35,079 nucleotides of DNA, from positions 1-35,079 of the forward strand of contig MZNV01001650.1 in the NCBI GenBank assembly GCA_002081555.1. Reading direction: 5' to 3'. Both the position numbers and the translations under genes were made by a program. The notes under the pieces are model-generated. The model did no database searches, had not been told where the DNA came from, and worked only from the letters and a program-made list of their open reading frames with translations. This DNA comes from Protostelium mycophagum. Lineage: Eukaryota > Evosea > Variosea > Protosteliida > Protosteliaceae. This document shows, one piece after another, positions 10,901-20,854 of this stretch (position 1 is the stretch's first letter; each line of letters starts with the position of its first letter).

Positions 10901-11470
10901 ATTCTGTTTTCAATTCAAAATGATTGATCGATGAAGAAAGGTAATCTCCAATTGCTCACCGTTCGGATCAATGAGGACGAAGGGAGTGCAAGATCGAGAC
11001 TGCCGTTCTGACCTTTTATGTTCCCATATAAAATGAGGATTGAAGTTCCATTAGCCTCTAAAGTAATTGGTGTTGATGAAGCATTCAAGGCTGGGAAGTG
11101 CACATCATCACCAACTCGAGCCCGAACCCAACCGTTGGAACTCGTGATCGAAAAAGGAGATGAAGAAGTCACTTGGAAATTGAGGAGGCTCCCCCAATAC
11201 TGAGCAGATGGACATGCTTGGGTATTTGGAGAGAAAGAGTACTGCTCGGAGATGCCATACTGAAGCGTGGTTGTGATGTTAACGGGGACCATCTGAGTCG
11301 ATCCCTCAAGATTACAAAACTCAGAATGTGATAGGTTGAAAGAGTAGAAGTAATACCCAGCTAAAGAGTAAGGAGCCGAAGCAGTTCTATACTTGTGAGA
11401 AGTCACGATGGTAATTTACGCACCTTCTCACACCAGCGATTAACAACAACATAAAGAGGATGAACCTCAT
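7916..11470 (-). CDS. receptor-like protein, copy C: signal peptide, EGF-like, IPT/TIG, GAIN/GPS, TM, pseudokinase
   Basis: The complete paralogue of copy A, about 950-1000 residues. It starts at 11470 with signal peptide MRFILFMLLLIAGV, then a 37-nt intron. A glycosylated N-terminal region (about residues 15-160) precedes a Cys-rich EGF-like module (CLNYTCPANQMC..., about 165-220). The IPT/TIG domain is coded near 10000-10120 (PPVIYNV...EGG...I.GVNFG) and the GAIN-like segment at about 9275-9720. The GPS motif (CSYWESS..WSTDG...YTC..SHLTNF) lies at about 9075-9205, the single TM helix at about 8960-9040, and the kinase-like domain from 8915 to the stop. The kinase-like part keeps the ATP-site lysine context (VFVKKA) but has HTM for HRD and GGL in place of DFG, so catalysis is unlikely. 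APEV and VWSYGMLL are kept. Exon phases match copy A, including phase 1 before the GPS exon. The start lies 180 bp from the AP-1 gamma stop. Confidence 0.85.
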
Positions 11471-11650
11471 CGTGACAGCCCTACGCAATAAATAAAATGT
11501 CGTGTGACACCGGCTGCAAAGGGGCCTGAAGGCTCATTTCACCCAAAGTTTGGGTCGGCAGTCATGACAAGCCATCACGAACAGACACGGCCGGGTCTTC
11601 TTTATCTAAATAGATTCTGTATTTAGAAATAAAGTCTATATTTTATTCGG

Positions 11651-14600
11651 TCAGCAGCCGTCAGGGAAAGTGACGTCAGCCATGTCAGATCCAGGTGCCC
11701 CGTTCGCGGAATAATCCAACTTGATTTTCACCAAAAGAGGTTTCTACAACGAGTCAAATTTCAGAATTTCAGGAGCTAAAAATAGTACCTCGCCGTGGAG
11801 GGAGTTCAAAAGTTTGAATTGTTGGGTGACTTTTCCAGAGTTTTGGGGGGGCAAAACATTTCCGGTAGGTGTATTGACTTGGAGTCGGATGTACTGAAAT
11901 TTCTCAGAAATTCCACCCATAAACTCCGAAACTCCGACGAGAATTTACCTTGGGAACGGCGACCTTGAAATCGAAATTTCCCACTGGGAAGGGGTTGCTG
12001 TTGGAGAAAGATGCGTTCACCAGCGTGATGTTTGGCGTGGAGGCTTGCTTCAGGATGTCAAAAGTGACAGTGATTCCGTTCTTCTGGAACACGGTCATCG
12101 TGGGGAGAGGTCCGTTCACTGTTTTTTTTCAGATTTTTCCAGGAATTTTTTCGGATTTTTTCAGGAATTTTTTCGGATTTTCCAGGAATTTTTTCGGATT
12201 TTTTGTTTGAACTTTTTTCGTAGAAATTCGGAATTTCCGAGTCGTTCAATTTGAGGAAGATTGTGCGGCACAAATAAATGGGAAATTATGATGACGTCAC
12301 TCACGAGGCTGGGGTGCGGCGGGGGGTGCCTGTTGTAAAGGTGCGGGAGTGGGGGAGGTGGGGGTCAAGGCTGTCAAGAAATCCAATGGGTCAGCAGCAT
12401 TTGATAATGGTGCGGAGGTTGTTGGTGCAGGTGCCTGAAGAAAATTCAGTGAAATTTCTCAGAATTGGATGCTGTTGTAGATGTACAAAATACACACCGA
12501 TGGGGCGCTGGAGCCAAAGATATCGGATAGAATGTCAAGAGCTGAGGCAGCGGGGGGAGCTGCTGGAGCTGCAGCGTGGTGTCCTTGTTCTGGTGAATTG
12601 ACAGGCTGTCAACACGTCAGATTTCCAACACGTCATCATCAAATACCACAAGACAGACTGTGCAAATAAATATCGGGTACCTTGGAGCTGGGTGTGTCTT
12701 CCCAATCAAGCAAGTTGGCTTCTCCACCAGGTCCGGAGGAAGTGACAGTTGTTGCGGCTCTCATCTCCCTCTGCTCCAAGACCGGGATCCTCTCCAATAA
12801 TCCCTCGCGGATTTCGGCTGCATTTTTCAGTCTGTTTTTCCCGCCATTTTGTCAGTTTGAATTTCGAAATGGGTTGACCGCCGATTCTGTGAAAAGACTC
12901 ACCGTCGTATGAAAATAGTTTGGAGTATTCTACAGCTCTCTGTTGTAATTCCAGATCTATGTTGGACTGTCTTGGTCAGGATCTGGACAAGATATTTCAC
13001 CAAAATTAATCTATGCGCAAGTGTCCTGTGTCTACAATTCGGTGGTTGCGGCTCGCCGCAACATGCGTGATCACACTTTATTTCTGCTGGTGCTGGGCGC
13101 AGCTATAAAATAAACAAATCGGCGGCAGTGCCACGTTGTATCGCGGCTCTGCCGCAGGTGTTGAGTGCATCATTTGCTCCTAGAGAAGCCACCAAATACA
13201 CTCGAAATTTCGTCGGGATTTCGCACCTGATATCTCGTAATAATTCTTCTCAGCTTGTCTGTCTGCGAGAATCTGGATGTCAACTTCATGACAGCTGTCA
13301 AGATGTAATCCTTGGACAGGGGGATGGTGGCGGGGTCACGTAATATTCTGTCGAGCAGGTCTACAACGTCGTCCTCTGTTACGTTGATCTCTCTGTCTGA
13401 TGCGGGAAGTGACAGCAATAAATCTCCGAATTCTCCGATGGACCAAGTGGCAACCTGTTTTAATTCGATGAGAAGGTTGTTTTGGCGGGCTGCAGAATGT
13501 TTTCTTGTGCAAAAAAACATTCCTAGACGGTTGACTTGACAAGATTCCGATATCTCGCGATTTCTGACGGATCTACAACGATGTAAAATTCACCTGTACG
13601 AGGGTCTGTTGTGTGTAGTCGTTTGTGAGGGCCATATACATCTTCTGCACTCCGTAGCTGTGTAGTTCGGGTGTAGAGGCGATCAAGTTGATCAAGTTGG
13701 CGCACACTTCTTCGGGTACACAGTTTCCGGCGATGGACAGAACGCGGAGAATAGTGTCGACATGCCATCTACAACGGTCTCAAAACATGAAAGATTTGAT
13801 GTGATGACGTGTACCTCTTGTTGGGAGAAAATCTCTCTGTGACTCTGCACAAGTTGACAGCGAGGTCAGCTCTGAACTCCGGCTGTATATTTCAGAGATA
13901 TTTCCGCGATATTTCCATGAAATTTCTCACCGTGGCGGTCTGCAAGAAGGTGATGAGCTCATGTGCGAGGATCTTAATGTTGGACTCGTTGACGAGTGAG
14001 TAGATGAGCTCCAGGGCTCTCTTTCTGATGGATGTGTCTTGGTCCTTGAGACAATCTACAATGGTATTGCGATGTCTTTGGACGGCTTCCACGTCCGCGG
14101 AAACGACCTGAAATTTCGATGAGTTTTCCTCTATGTGTGTTATTCAGTGTATAGACTTTGCAACTATAAATCCTTCGATCATAGAACAGAGTCACATGTA
14201 AAGCTTTGCCGGCGTGCACAATGGCAGCAGATATTTCTATAGATGGATTTGGTGAAATCGATTCGACTTCAAAATAATCTGCAGCCAAAGAGCTCAGGTC
14301 ACCTTGCCGAGAGTAGCGAGCGCCACGTAACGGATATTATTGTCTTTGTTGGCCAAGAACCTTCCCAAGACATTGATGGCCAAGAGTCTCAATCCATCTT
14401 CGGCCTCGATGTTCATGATAGTCTGCACACACTCGTATAGAACTGCATTTCCGACGTTTCTAGAGTGATCCGTGTTGGTCGCCACCTGCAGTTGTGAATT
14501 TCTCGTGGATTTTCATCCCATTTATTTTTAGAGGAAATGATGGATCACCTGAGCGAGGATGTCGTTCATAATGTCTGTGGACTCGGAGTCACCCTTTCCT

Positions 14601-15491
14601 AATATTCTGAGGAGCTTGAGGATCTTTACTTGAAGGTAGGGATCGGTGATGCCGTTGACATCATACTCTGGGGCGAAACCAGACATGACGAGGTTCTTCA
14701 AGACACGAACCAGAGTGGGCACGAGCTGTTCATCAGTTAGTATTTGATCACAGGACGTAGATGATTAATTCATGTGGCGTTATGTGAAACTCACTCTTCT
14801 GAAAAATTCAATGTTGTTGGAATCGGTCTCGCACAACTCGGTCATGAGAGTTACACCAGTGACGAGGACACCATGGTTTCTATCGCTCAGCAGAGATCTG
14901 ATTCTGGGCACAAAGTTCTCCATAAGATCAGGGCATTTTCTGAGAACTCTGATGGCACAAAGCGCGGCCTTCTTTCTGAGGTAAGGGTTGGTCGAACCTA
15001 AAAGCTTCTCGACGTCTGGGGCGAGATCACGGGCAATGCCAGAAGATGAAATGTTTCCAAGAGCACAGAGGGCAAGACCTGCAATAAACTGGTTGTTGGA
15101 GTTCAAGTCGCTTCATGGATGTCAGTATTGGATAATTAATATTGATGAGCTACGTAGTCAATATCACTCACTTTTTCATGTGAGAGGTAACCAAAATGAG
15201 AATCTCTTGCTTCTCGTCTAAAAGAAGCATAAGGGCGAGATAACCGATTCTCTTATCAGAGAAACCGCTTGAGGCGATGAGTTTGAGACATTCCATCTGT
15301 CCCCATTGAGTAGGGTAGCCAAGCATTTGGATATAGAGGAGCTTGGCCACATTTCTGTGACGGTAATCTGCCTCCTCCTGTTTAAAAGAAGTTCTGATGG
15401 CGGCACACTCTTTCTGGATGACCTCTCGCTCTTCAGCTGCGGTCTTAGCGCCTCTTGCGGCCTTAATCAAATCCTTCAGACGCTTAGACAT
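11651..15491 (-). CDS. AP1G1: AP-1 complex subunit gamma (gamma-adaptin)
   Basis: Large subunit of the AP-1 clathrin adaptor at trans-Golgi/endosomes. The N-terminus [20 protein letters not shown] with [13 protein letters not shown] and [20 protein letters not shown] is the standard adaptin trunk. The next exon joins by a 5' GTGAGT intron to give [20 protein letters not shown], exactly the conserved context. Further HEAT-like exons follow ([33 protein letters not shown]), then a Pro/Ala-rich hinge ([20 protein letters not shown]). The C-terminal ear ([13 protein letters not shown]...FDFKVAVPK...[19 protein letters not shown]) ends at 11651. The ear type and hinge point to gamma rather than alpha or delta. 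Hinge segments with Asp/Leu/Phe are candidate clathrin-box-like sites (inference). At least ten introns are present; the longest (about 12969-13228) carries two GC hairpins. An AATAAA lies just past the stop on the minus strand. Confidence 0.95.
12138..12206. repeat. intronic tandem repeat, period 21-22, three to four copies
   Basis: Inside the AP-1 gamma hinge/ear intron, units reading CAGGAATTTTTTCGGATTT start at about 12140, 12162 and 12183. On the gene's strand they are A-rich units of the form TCCGAAAAAATTCCTG. They stop just before the acceptor of the ear exon. Confidence 0.85.
13046..13061. repeat. intronic GC hairpin TTGCGGC-TC-GCCGCAA
   Basis: A perfect inverted repeat with 7-bp arms and a 2-nt loop inside the long AP-1 gamma intron. 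It belongs to a family of GCGGC-loop-GCCGC hairpins seen in introns across the window. Confidence 0.85.
13143..13155. repeat. intronic GC hairpin GCGGC-TCT-GCCGC
   Basis: A perfect 5-bp-arm hairpin with a 3-nt loop in the same AP-1 gamma intron as the one at 13046, about 80 bp away. Confidence 0.8.
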
Positions 15492-15566
15492 CGGATCTCT
15501 ATCGCCTCGTGTTTCGTCTGTTTTCAGTTTTCGGTTTGACCGTACGTAATTATAAGCTCTCTACAC

Positions 15567-15599
15567 ATTCTCAATTAGAATTTATTTCTAATTGAGAAT
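15567..15599. repeat. perfect inverted repeat, 14-bp arms, 5-nt spacer
   Basis: Arms ATTCTCAATTAGAA and TTCTAATTGAGAAT flank a TTTAT spacer, about 75 bp upstream of the AP-1 gamma start codon. It could be a cruciform or factor-binding site in that promoter, or a terminal fold of the neighbouring transcript. Confidence 0.9.
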
Positions 15600-15842
15600 T
15601 TAATGGATCAAACAAATGAAAAAGAGACAACAATAGAACAAGAATCCCTCTAAAGCCAGCACAGCAAGGCCCAAGAGGGCTTCCACGTGTTGAAACGAAG
15701 AAAACAGCTGCAGGAGTACTTGACGTGTGCATAAAGCTTGACTAATGCAATTTGGTCTCAAGGGACAAAGATTTGTACCTTTTCCAAAATTGTTGATCAT
15801 TTTCTCAACAATCCCGGTACAGAACGCAAGTAAGGCGGTCAC
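15600..15842 (-). other. weak open frame with hydrophobic C-terminal tail
   Basis: An 80-codon minus frame that ends with a strongly hydrophobic stretch (VEALLGLAVLALEGFLFYCC) followed by a few residues, resembling a tail anchor. A possible upstream exon donor (GTAAGA) occurs near 15853, but no joined reading could be confirmed. Apart from this frame, 15600-16269 contains nothing I can call. Confidence 0.25.
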
Positions 15843-16269
15843 AGATTCTTACCGCGATGGTCACATTGCATCGCACACCCAACCCCACTCGGCCATACCA
15901 GGATTTTAAAAAATATAATGGTAATTATCAATAATTTTCAAAAGTTTCTGTCCGCTGGAGTCTCGTTTGCGCTGGTTGTTCCACGCCGCAACCCTTAGTA
16001 CTTTCAGAAATTCTTTCCCCACGGGAACTACCGCAAGCCTATCAAAACTAAAATCTTCAGCTGGCCCCCAACCAGCAAATAAGATTGATAGACAACGAAC
16101 CAAATTTTATTTCTTTAGTTATGTTCAATTTCTCATTTTTTGGTCCATTTTGCGAGCTTCGAGTTTTTTTCTGTGGAAAATGAGTGAAAAAAGCAAAAGA
16201 AATTGTTACTTGTAGCAGAAGATATTTCTCTTCTCATTGTCATTGGAAGATCATCTTCATCCTCTAAGT

Positions 16270-17183
16270 TCATGTATCTTTCGAATATCCTCTTCCTTCG
16301 GATCGCAACGAGAAGAAGTAAGATGGTCTGCCCATGTCAATGTCATGAGGAAAAGAGAATCTTGTATTTACAAAGAGGACGAACATGGCCACATCCACAA
16401 GGACAACCATGATGAACATGACCATGTCACACTCGAACCCGAGGTGATTCTCCCTGTTATAGCACCATGAAGCAGAGACTCTTAGAGTCTGTCCATCCAC
16501 GATGATCGTGATGAACCACAGAGTCATCAGGGCGATTATTGGGAATGTGAGGAGTTTGAGGACACCTCTGGGGTCTTGCCAGATGCCAGCAGAATCATCG
16601 GCGACAGTCCTTCGGGCCAAAACCCCAGTCAGGATCCATACAACGACGAAAGTGACAAAGCTACTGATGGATCTCCATGAAGTGATGCTTTTTGGCCAAC
16701 CACAGTATTCATATCTTGAGAAATGAGAAAATGTCCAAATGAAGCAGAGAGCAGACCTGACTGGGCTATTGTCTGATACATTATTGTATTTGAAGCGAAG
16801 AGGGAAGTTCCCCCCAAAGGTTGTGTTGTAACAATTTGTTTGGGGGTTATTGTACGCGTAATGTTCTATCGATGGGCTCGGGAAATTAGCTCCAACATTT
16901 GGAAATGAGGACTGGACGATGGAGGCTGTAAATAGAACGACACATCCCAGCTGATATTGTGAGTAAGACGCGATCAAGACGATGAACTCACGATTAAGGC
17001 GATGAGGACGGCTATGGTTGTGACAATCAGGGTCCAGTGCACGATCCTGAAGAATCCTCTCTTGTACGTACTTGTGGCCATGTGGCTTCTTTGATGATGT
17101 ATTCTGTCTGCTTCTTCTAACAAACCTTTGTTTTTCTTTTTCCATTCGATGATTGGCTTTTCATTGTTCGGCTCCGGATTCAA
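16270..17183 (-). CDS. four-helix membrane protein, family unknown
   Basis: Two exons joined across a 41-nt intron (about 16949-16989). The start at 17183 gives a polar, charged N-terminus of about 40 residues (MNPEPNNEKPIIEWKKKNKG...). TM1 follows at the splice junction (VHWTLIVTTIAVLIALI joined to LGCVVLFTASI). Next is a long loop with N-glycosylation sequons (NTT, NVS) and several Cys, then TM2 (FVTFVVVWILTGVL), TM3 (LLTFPIIALMTLWFITII) and TM4 (MVMFIMVVLVDVAMFVLFV), and a cytosolic tail ending in Lys-Asp-Thr. The topology (four helices, Cys-bearing first loop, both ends cytosolic) is tetraspan-like, but the tetraspanin CCG motif is absent. It is divergent with the PHD-WD40 gene, with 180 bp between start codons, so a shared promoter is likely. 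Confidence 0.7.
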
Positions 17184-17363
17184 TTAACAGATTGTCATCA
17201 CAATCCAGGGGAGACCAAACAGCCCGTTACACTTCTAAAAGATTGATGACTGTCTTTTTCTTTGTTTCGGCTCTGTTGTCGATGTTTTGAAATTTGAAAA
17301 TTTCTGTTTCCCGCGCAAAGAGTCATTTCGTATCTTTCATTTCCAACACGATCATCATATTCC

Positions 17364-20300
17364 ATGGGAGGGGATTCTGAAGACTCAAATGACGAAGAGG
17401 TCTATTCAGATGAAGAGAGGGATCCTAAACCAGAAGAGATTTGTCTCTGTGGCAAGGGCTATGGAGGTAAATTCATGCTAGATTGTGACAAATGCCACCA
17501 CTGGTTCCATGCCGCTTGTGTTGGAGTCAATCAGAGAAAGATTCCAGATCCTTATCATTGTCCAAATTGCACTGGGATCAAACCAGAGGTAAGTGATCAT
17601 GTAATCCTCTCAATCCATCTTGGTGATTCTCATATCATTCCCCAGCCAAAGAGATCTGGAAGACCCGTGAAGAAGACGGAAGACAAACCTGCAACTCCAC
17701 CGAAGAAAAAGGAGCCAGCTGTAAAGAAGCAGAACAAAAAGACCGAGGCCACTGATGACTTCATGATCACAGGTGGGATCTCTTCACATGTACATTTGCA
17801 GGCATCAAAAAGTGAAATAATGAGAAGTTGAACAAATTCATCTTGTCCTGATAAATACATCTAAACTAAATATAGATCCAACACCGTCCTCTTCAGAGGT
17901 CGAAGACACGAGCGGCTCAGACGCTGACTATGTCAAGAAAAATAAGGTGATCATCATTCTCATTATCATGATTTAGTCATGTGTGGTTCTGCGTACGGAA
18001 TCTGTACAAAGAGGGGAAAAATCGTGGTATGAGCAGTACCAATTGAAATCGTGGAGACGAATGTGCGTTGTAGATGGCATGACTGAATCTTCCAGAAAGA
18101 AACTTCTGTCGCTAAAAATAGCAAGAAAAAACAAAAGCCACAAGGTGAGCCATTCCATCTGATGACGATCGTCTTTATGTCATCATGATGGATCTTGTCA
18201 TTTGTGTATTGATGATATCTTCTGATGATATCGCAGCTGCCAGACAACCCCGCAAAGAACAAGTTAAGTTTGACCGAAGGGAGGTACGTAAACGAAATCC
18301 AGCGAGATTTCATTCGTTTTTTGATGAAATCTCAGCGAAATTTCAGGTCCAGCGCCTTGCAGAAGAACATCCAGATGATTACTGGTGCACGCCACAGAAC
18401 TCGAAGCCGATCGAATTCATCAACGAATCACATCCTTTGCATCTGAAACACGTCATCACGCATCAAGGTGAGGTCTCGGCGTGTTTTACGAAGAGATTGT
18501 AGGGTGATTGTACTGTCGACATTGTTTAGAGTTTTAGATTAACCTTTTCCAATTTTTGATCGCAAAAAATATTTTCAACAGCACAGAGATATAAATCCCT
18601 AAAAGCGCAACATTTCATCATATATACAATCTACAACGTTGTAGATTCTGAACTTCTCAGGCGCCCTCTATGCCATGAAATTATCTCCGGACTATTGCAT
18701 GTTGGCCACGTGTACCAACTTGGGGGGAATACAGATATGGGATGTCTCTAACTGGAAACTCGTCATCGAGCTGAGAGACAAGAGGGTACGTGGAGAAATT
18801 TCCCCGAAATTTCATGATTTTTTCATTTTCTACGAGAATTTCCGAATTTTGAAAATGAAAAAAAGTTGAAAAAATTCCGAAATATTGGGAAAATCTTTGA
18901 AAAAATTGGGAAAAATCTGAAAAAGTTTGGGAAAAATCTGAAAAAGTTTGGAAAAATCTTTGAAAAAATTGGGGAAAATCTTTGAAAAATCGCAGGAAAA
19001 ACAGATAGAAGAGTTTTTCGTCTTGTGCTGGAGCGATGACGGGAAAAAAATTGTGGCGGGAGGGAAATTGAAGTCGAGAACCTCTTGGTCTCTTCAAGAT
19101 GAAGATTGCCACATATTACCTTGCCCTCTAAAGATTTTTGACGTGTCGACCGGGGATGTGAGAAATTTTTTTGACCATCTACAATGCAGTTTTCGTGGAC
19201 TTTTGGGTGTCTACAACGCTATTTTAGAACGTTTTAAATATGGGATTTCAACATTTTTATTTCTTCAAACAAGGTCGAGTTGTAGATGCGATGACGTCAT
19301 CAGAGTTCTCTGAAATACCTCCGAAAATTCATTGAAATTTCAGGTCGTAGAGATAATGGATGGTCATGAAGAGGAGATATTATGTCTAAAGAGGATAACT
19401 TTTCAAGGAAAAATCTTTTTGGTCTCCGGGTCTGAAGACGGGAGAATTATCCGATGGAGAATGTCGGAAGATTTCATGTTGATGGAGAAGCAGTTTGTGG
19501 AGGATTTGACCACAAACATGGTCATATCGGTGAGTGACATCATATGATATCGTATATTAAACAATTTATTTTTTAAAACTAATAATTAATAATTAATATT
19601 TTATAATAAATATTTTATTTTATTATAAATATTTTATATAATATTATTTAATTTTCACGATTTAATTACGAGATGACGTCATCACAGATGAGTTTTCTGC
19701 CAGACTGCGGAAATAAATTTTTTCTCGCAACTTCAGACACAGACATCAAGCTCTTCGACTTTCAGGACGGCAAGGTCGAGTTGTAGACGCGATGACGTCA
19801 TCTGACACGTACAGCTGGTGAGCTCATGGAGCAACCCTTACTCTTACTTGTGTGATAGTATCAAATGTTTGAGACCGCAAGAGATGGAGTGCGGTGATGG
19901 AGAACATTATTTTATTTCTAAGGGCGTGGAGCTGCTGGACGACAATGACTCCAGTAAAGGTGAAGAATTCTCGAAATTTCCCGCGAAATTTCATTGAAAG
20001 ATCATCGGAAAGGAAGCTCGGAGTTGCATTCTTTTAAAACCTTCACTTTTCTCCAGATGAAATTTCAAAATTATCCCTCTACAACCTGCCAAAATTTTCT
20101 GACTCGTTGTAGTGATGCATGCCAACAAGGTCACACTGCACAAGTTAACAATGCCGAAAGACAAGTCTTCAGAATGGAAATTTGAAACAGTTCACCACTT
20201 TTCTCATGATGAGTAAGTACCCAGAACTTTCCGCGAATTTTCACTGAAGATTCTGGAAAGATTTCTTGGAAAATTCATTGAAAATTCATAGGTATATGTC

Positions 20301-20833
20301 GAATTTATGGCTGATGAGACTTGGCACAAACGGACGTTACGCTGCAAGTCCGACAACAGACGGAAAGGTATTTTTTTATTCTTGCGGTACCATACCGCCA
20401 ACTTCCTCGGTTACTACCGCTCCATAATCTCCAGATTTTTATCAAAAATATAATTGATTAAATTAAAAAAATTTATAGAAATGTCAAAAAAATTTAAAAT
20501 GTCAAAAAAAGTATATAAAAAATCAAAAAAAATAAATTTTTAAAAAATTGAGAGAAAAAAGGTTTTTGTTTGGAATTTGAGGACAAAAGCCCTGACAGCT
20601 GTCTTGAAAAATGGCAGTGCAGAGATCAGAGATATCTTATTCCATCCTGCCGCCCCCATGCTCTTGTGTTGTGGTGACGGTGAGTGTACACGTCGACATT
20701 CTCACGTCGACACTCTGTCGACAGATAGCTGACGTGTACAGACTCACGGATCTATATTTGGGAGAGTAAAGACAAGACGAAGGTGGAAGTTGTGCACAAA
20801 ACCATCGCTCATACAGCAGATAAACAGACCTGA
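17364..20833 (+). CDS. PHD finger-WD40 repeat protein
   Basis: A single continuous reading frame can be followed through all exons. The acidic N-terminus leads into a PHD finger at about residues 27-70 (ICLCGKGYGGKFMLDCDKC, HHWFHAAC, YHCPNC: complete C4HC3). The Tyr/Met/Trp positions are typical of PHD fingers that read methylated H3K4 (inference). A basic linker follows, with an AT-hook-like SGRP core and Lys-rich stretches (exons about 17642-17771, 17873-17946, 18094-18151, 18235-18282), joined by introns of consistent phase to HPLHLKHVITHQ. The WD40 part starts GALYAMKLSPDYCMLAT..IQIWDV and continues with VLCWSDDGKKIVAGG, GKIFLVSGSEDGRIIRW, KFFLATSDTDIKLFDF, YAASPTTDGK joined to VFVWNL, and the last blade LLCCGD joined to DSRIYIWE. 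About six or seven blades are visible. The stop is at 20831-20833. Likely a nuclear, chromatin-associated scaffold. Confidence 0.8.
18628..18647. repeat. 20-bp perfect palindrome (back-to-back TCTACAAC motifs)
   Basis: AATCTACAAC followed by its reverse complement GTTGTAGATT, inside an intron of the PHD-WD40 gene just before the exon that opens the WD40 part. It consists of two opposed copies of the iterated motif discussed in the findings. Confidence 0.9.
18867..18996. repeat. intronic tandem repeat, period about 21
   Basis: A-rich units of the form AATCTTTGAAAAAATTGGGAA or AATCTGAAAAAGTTTGGGAA are repeated about five or six times directly before an acceptor of the PHD-WD40 gene. In base pattern and position (immediately 5' of an acceptor) they resemble the repeat at 12138-12206 in AP-1 gamma. 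Confidence 0.8.
19271..19301 (+). repeat. introner-like unit, copy 1 (nested inside an intron)
   Basis: A 31-nt stretch beginning AAGGTCGAGTTGTAGATGCG and ending with TGACGTCATC. It is bounded like an intron (AAG|GT ... CAG) but lies within the longer intron at about 19157-19343. It matches 19772-19802 with one difference. Confidence 0.75.
19550..19672. other. AT-rich intron segment
   Basis: An almost pure A/T stretch with short overlapping direct repeats (AATAATTAAT, ATATTTTAT types) in an intron of the PHD-WD40 gene. No gene or RNA is visible in it. Confidence 0.7.
19772..19802 (+). repeat. introner-like unit, copy 2 (forms most of a 42-nt intron)
   Basis: A near-identical copy of 19271-19301 (T to C at one position). 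Here its GT is the actual donor after FQDGK and the intron ends a few bases later at CGTACAG before the exon LVSSWS. The element therefore provides the donor and nearly the whole intron. Confidence 0.75.
20368..20561 (+). other. long AT-rich intron of the PHD-WD40 gene
   Basis: A 194-nt intron between the exon ending TTDGK and the exon starting VFVWNL. It is long for this genome and, after its first 60 bases, consists almost only of A and T with repeated ATGTCAAAAAAA-like runs. Confidence 0.75.
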
Positions 20834-20854
20834 TGTCAATAATGCTCATCTCGA

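Noticed and set aside
15838-15905. Possible tRNA on the minus strand: a TGGCCGAGTGG string like a tRNA A box, with 10-nt complementary ends
   Set aside because: No B-box (GGTTCGANTCC) is present, the D and anticodon arms cannot be formed in normal geometry, and the terminal pairing is longer than an acceptor stem.
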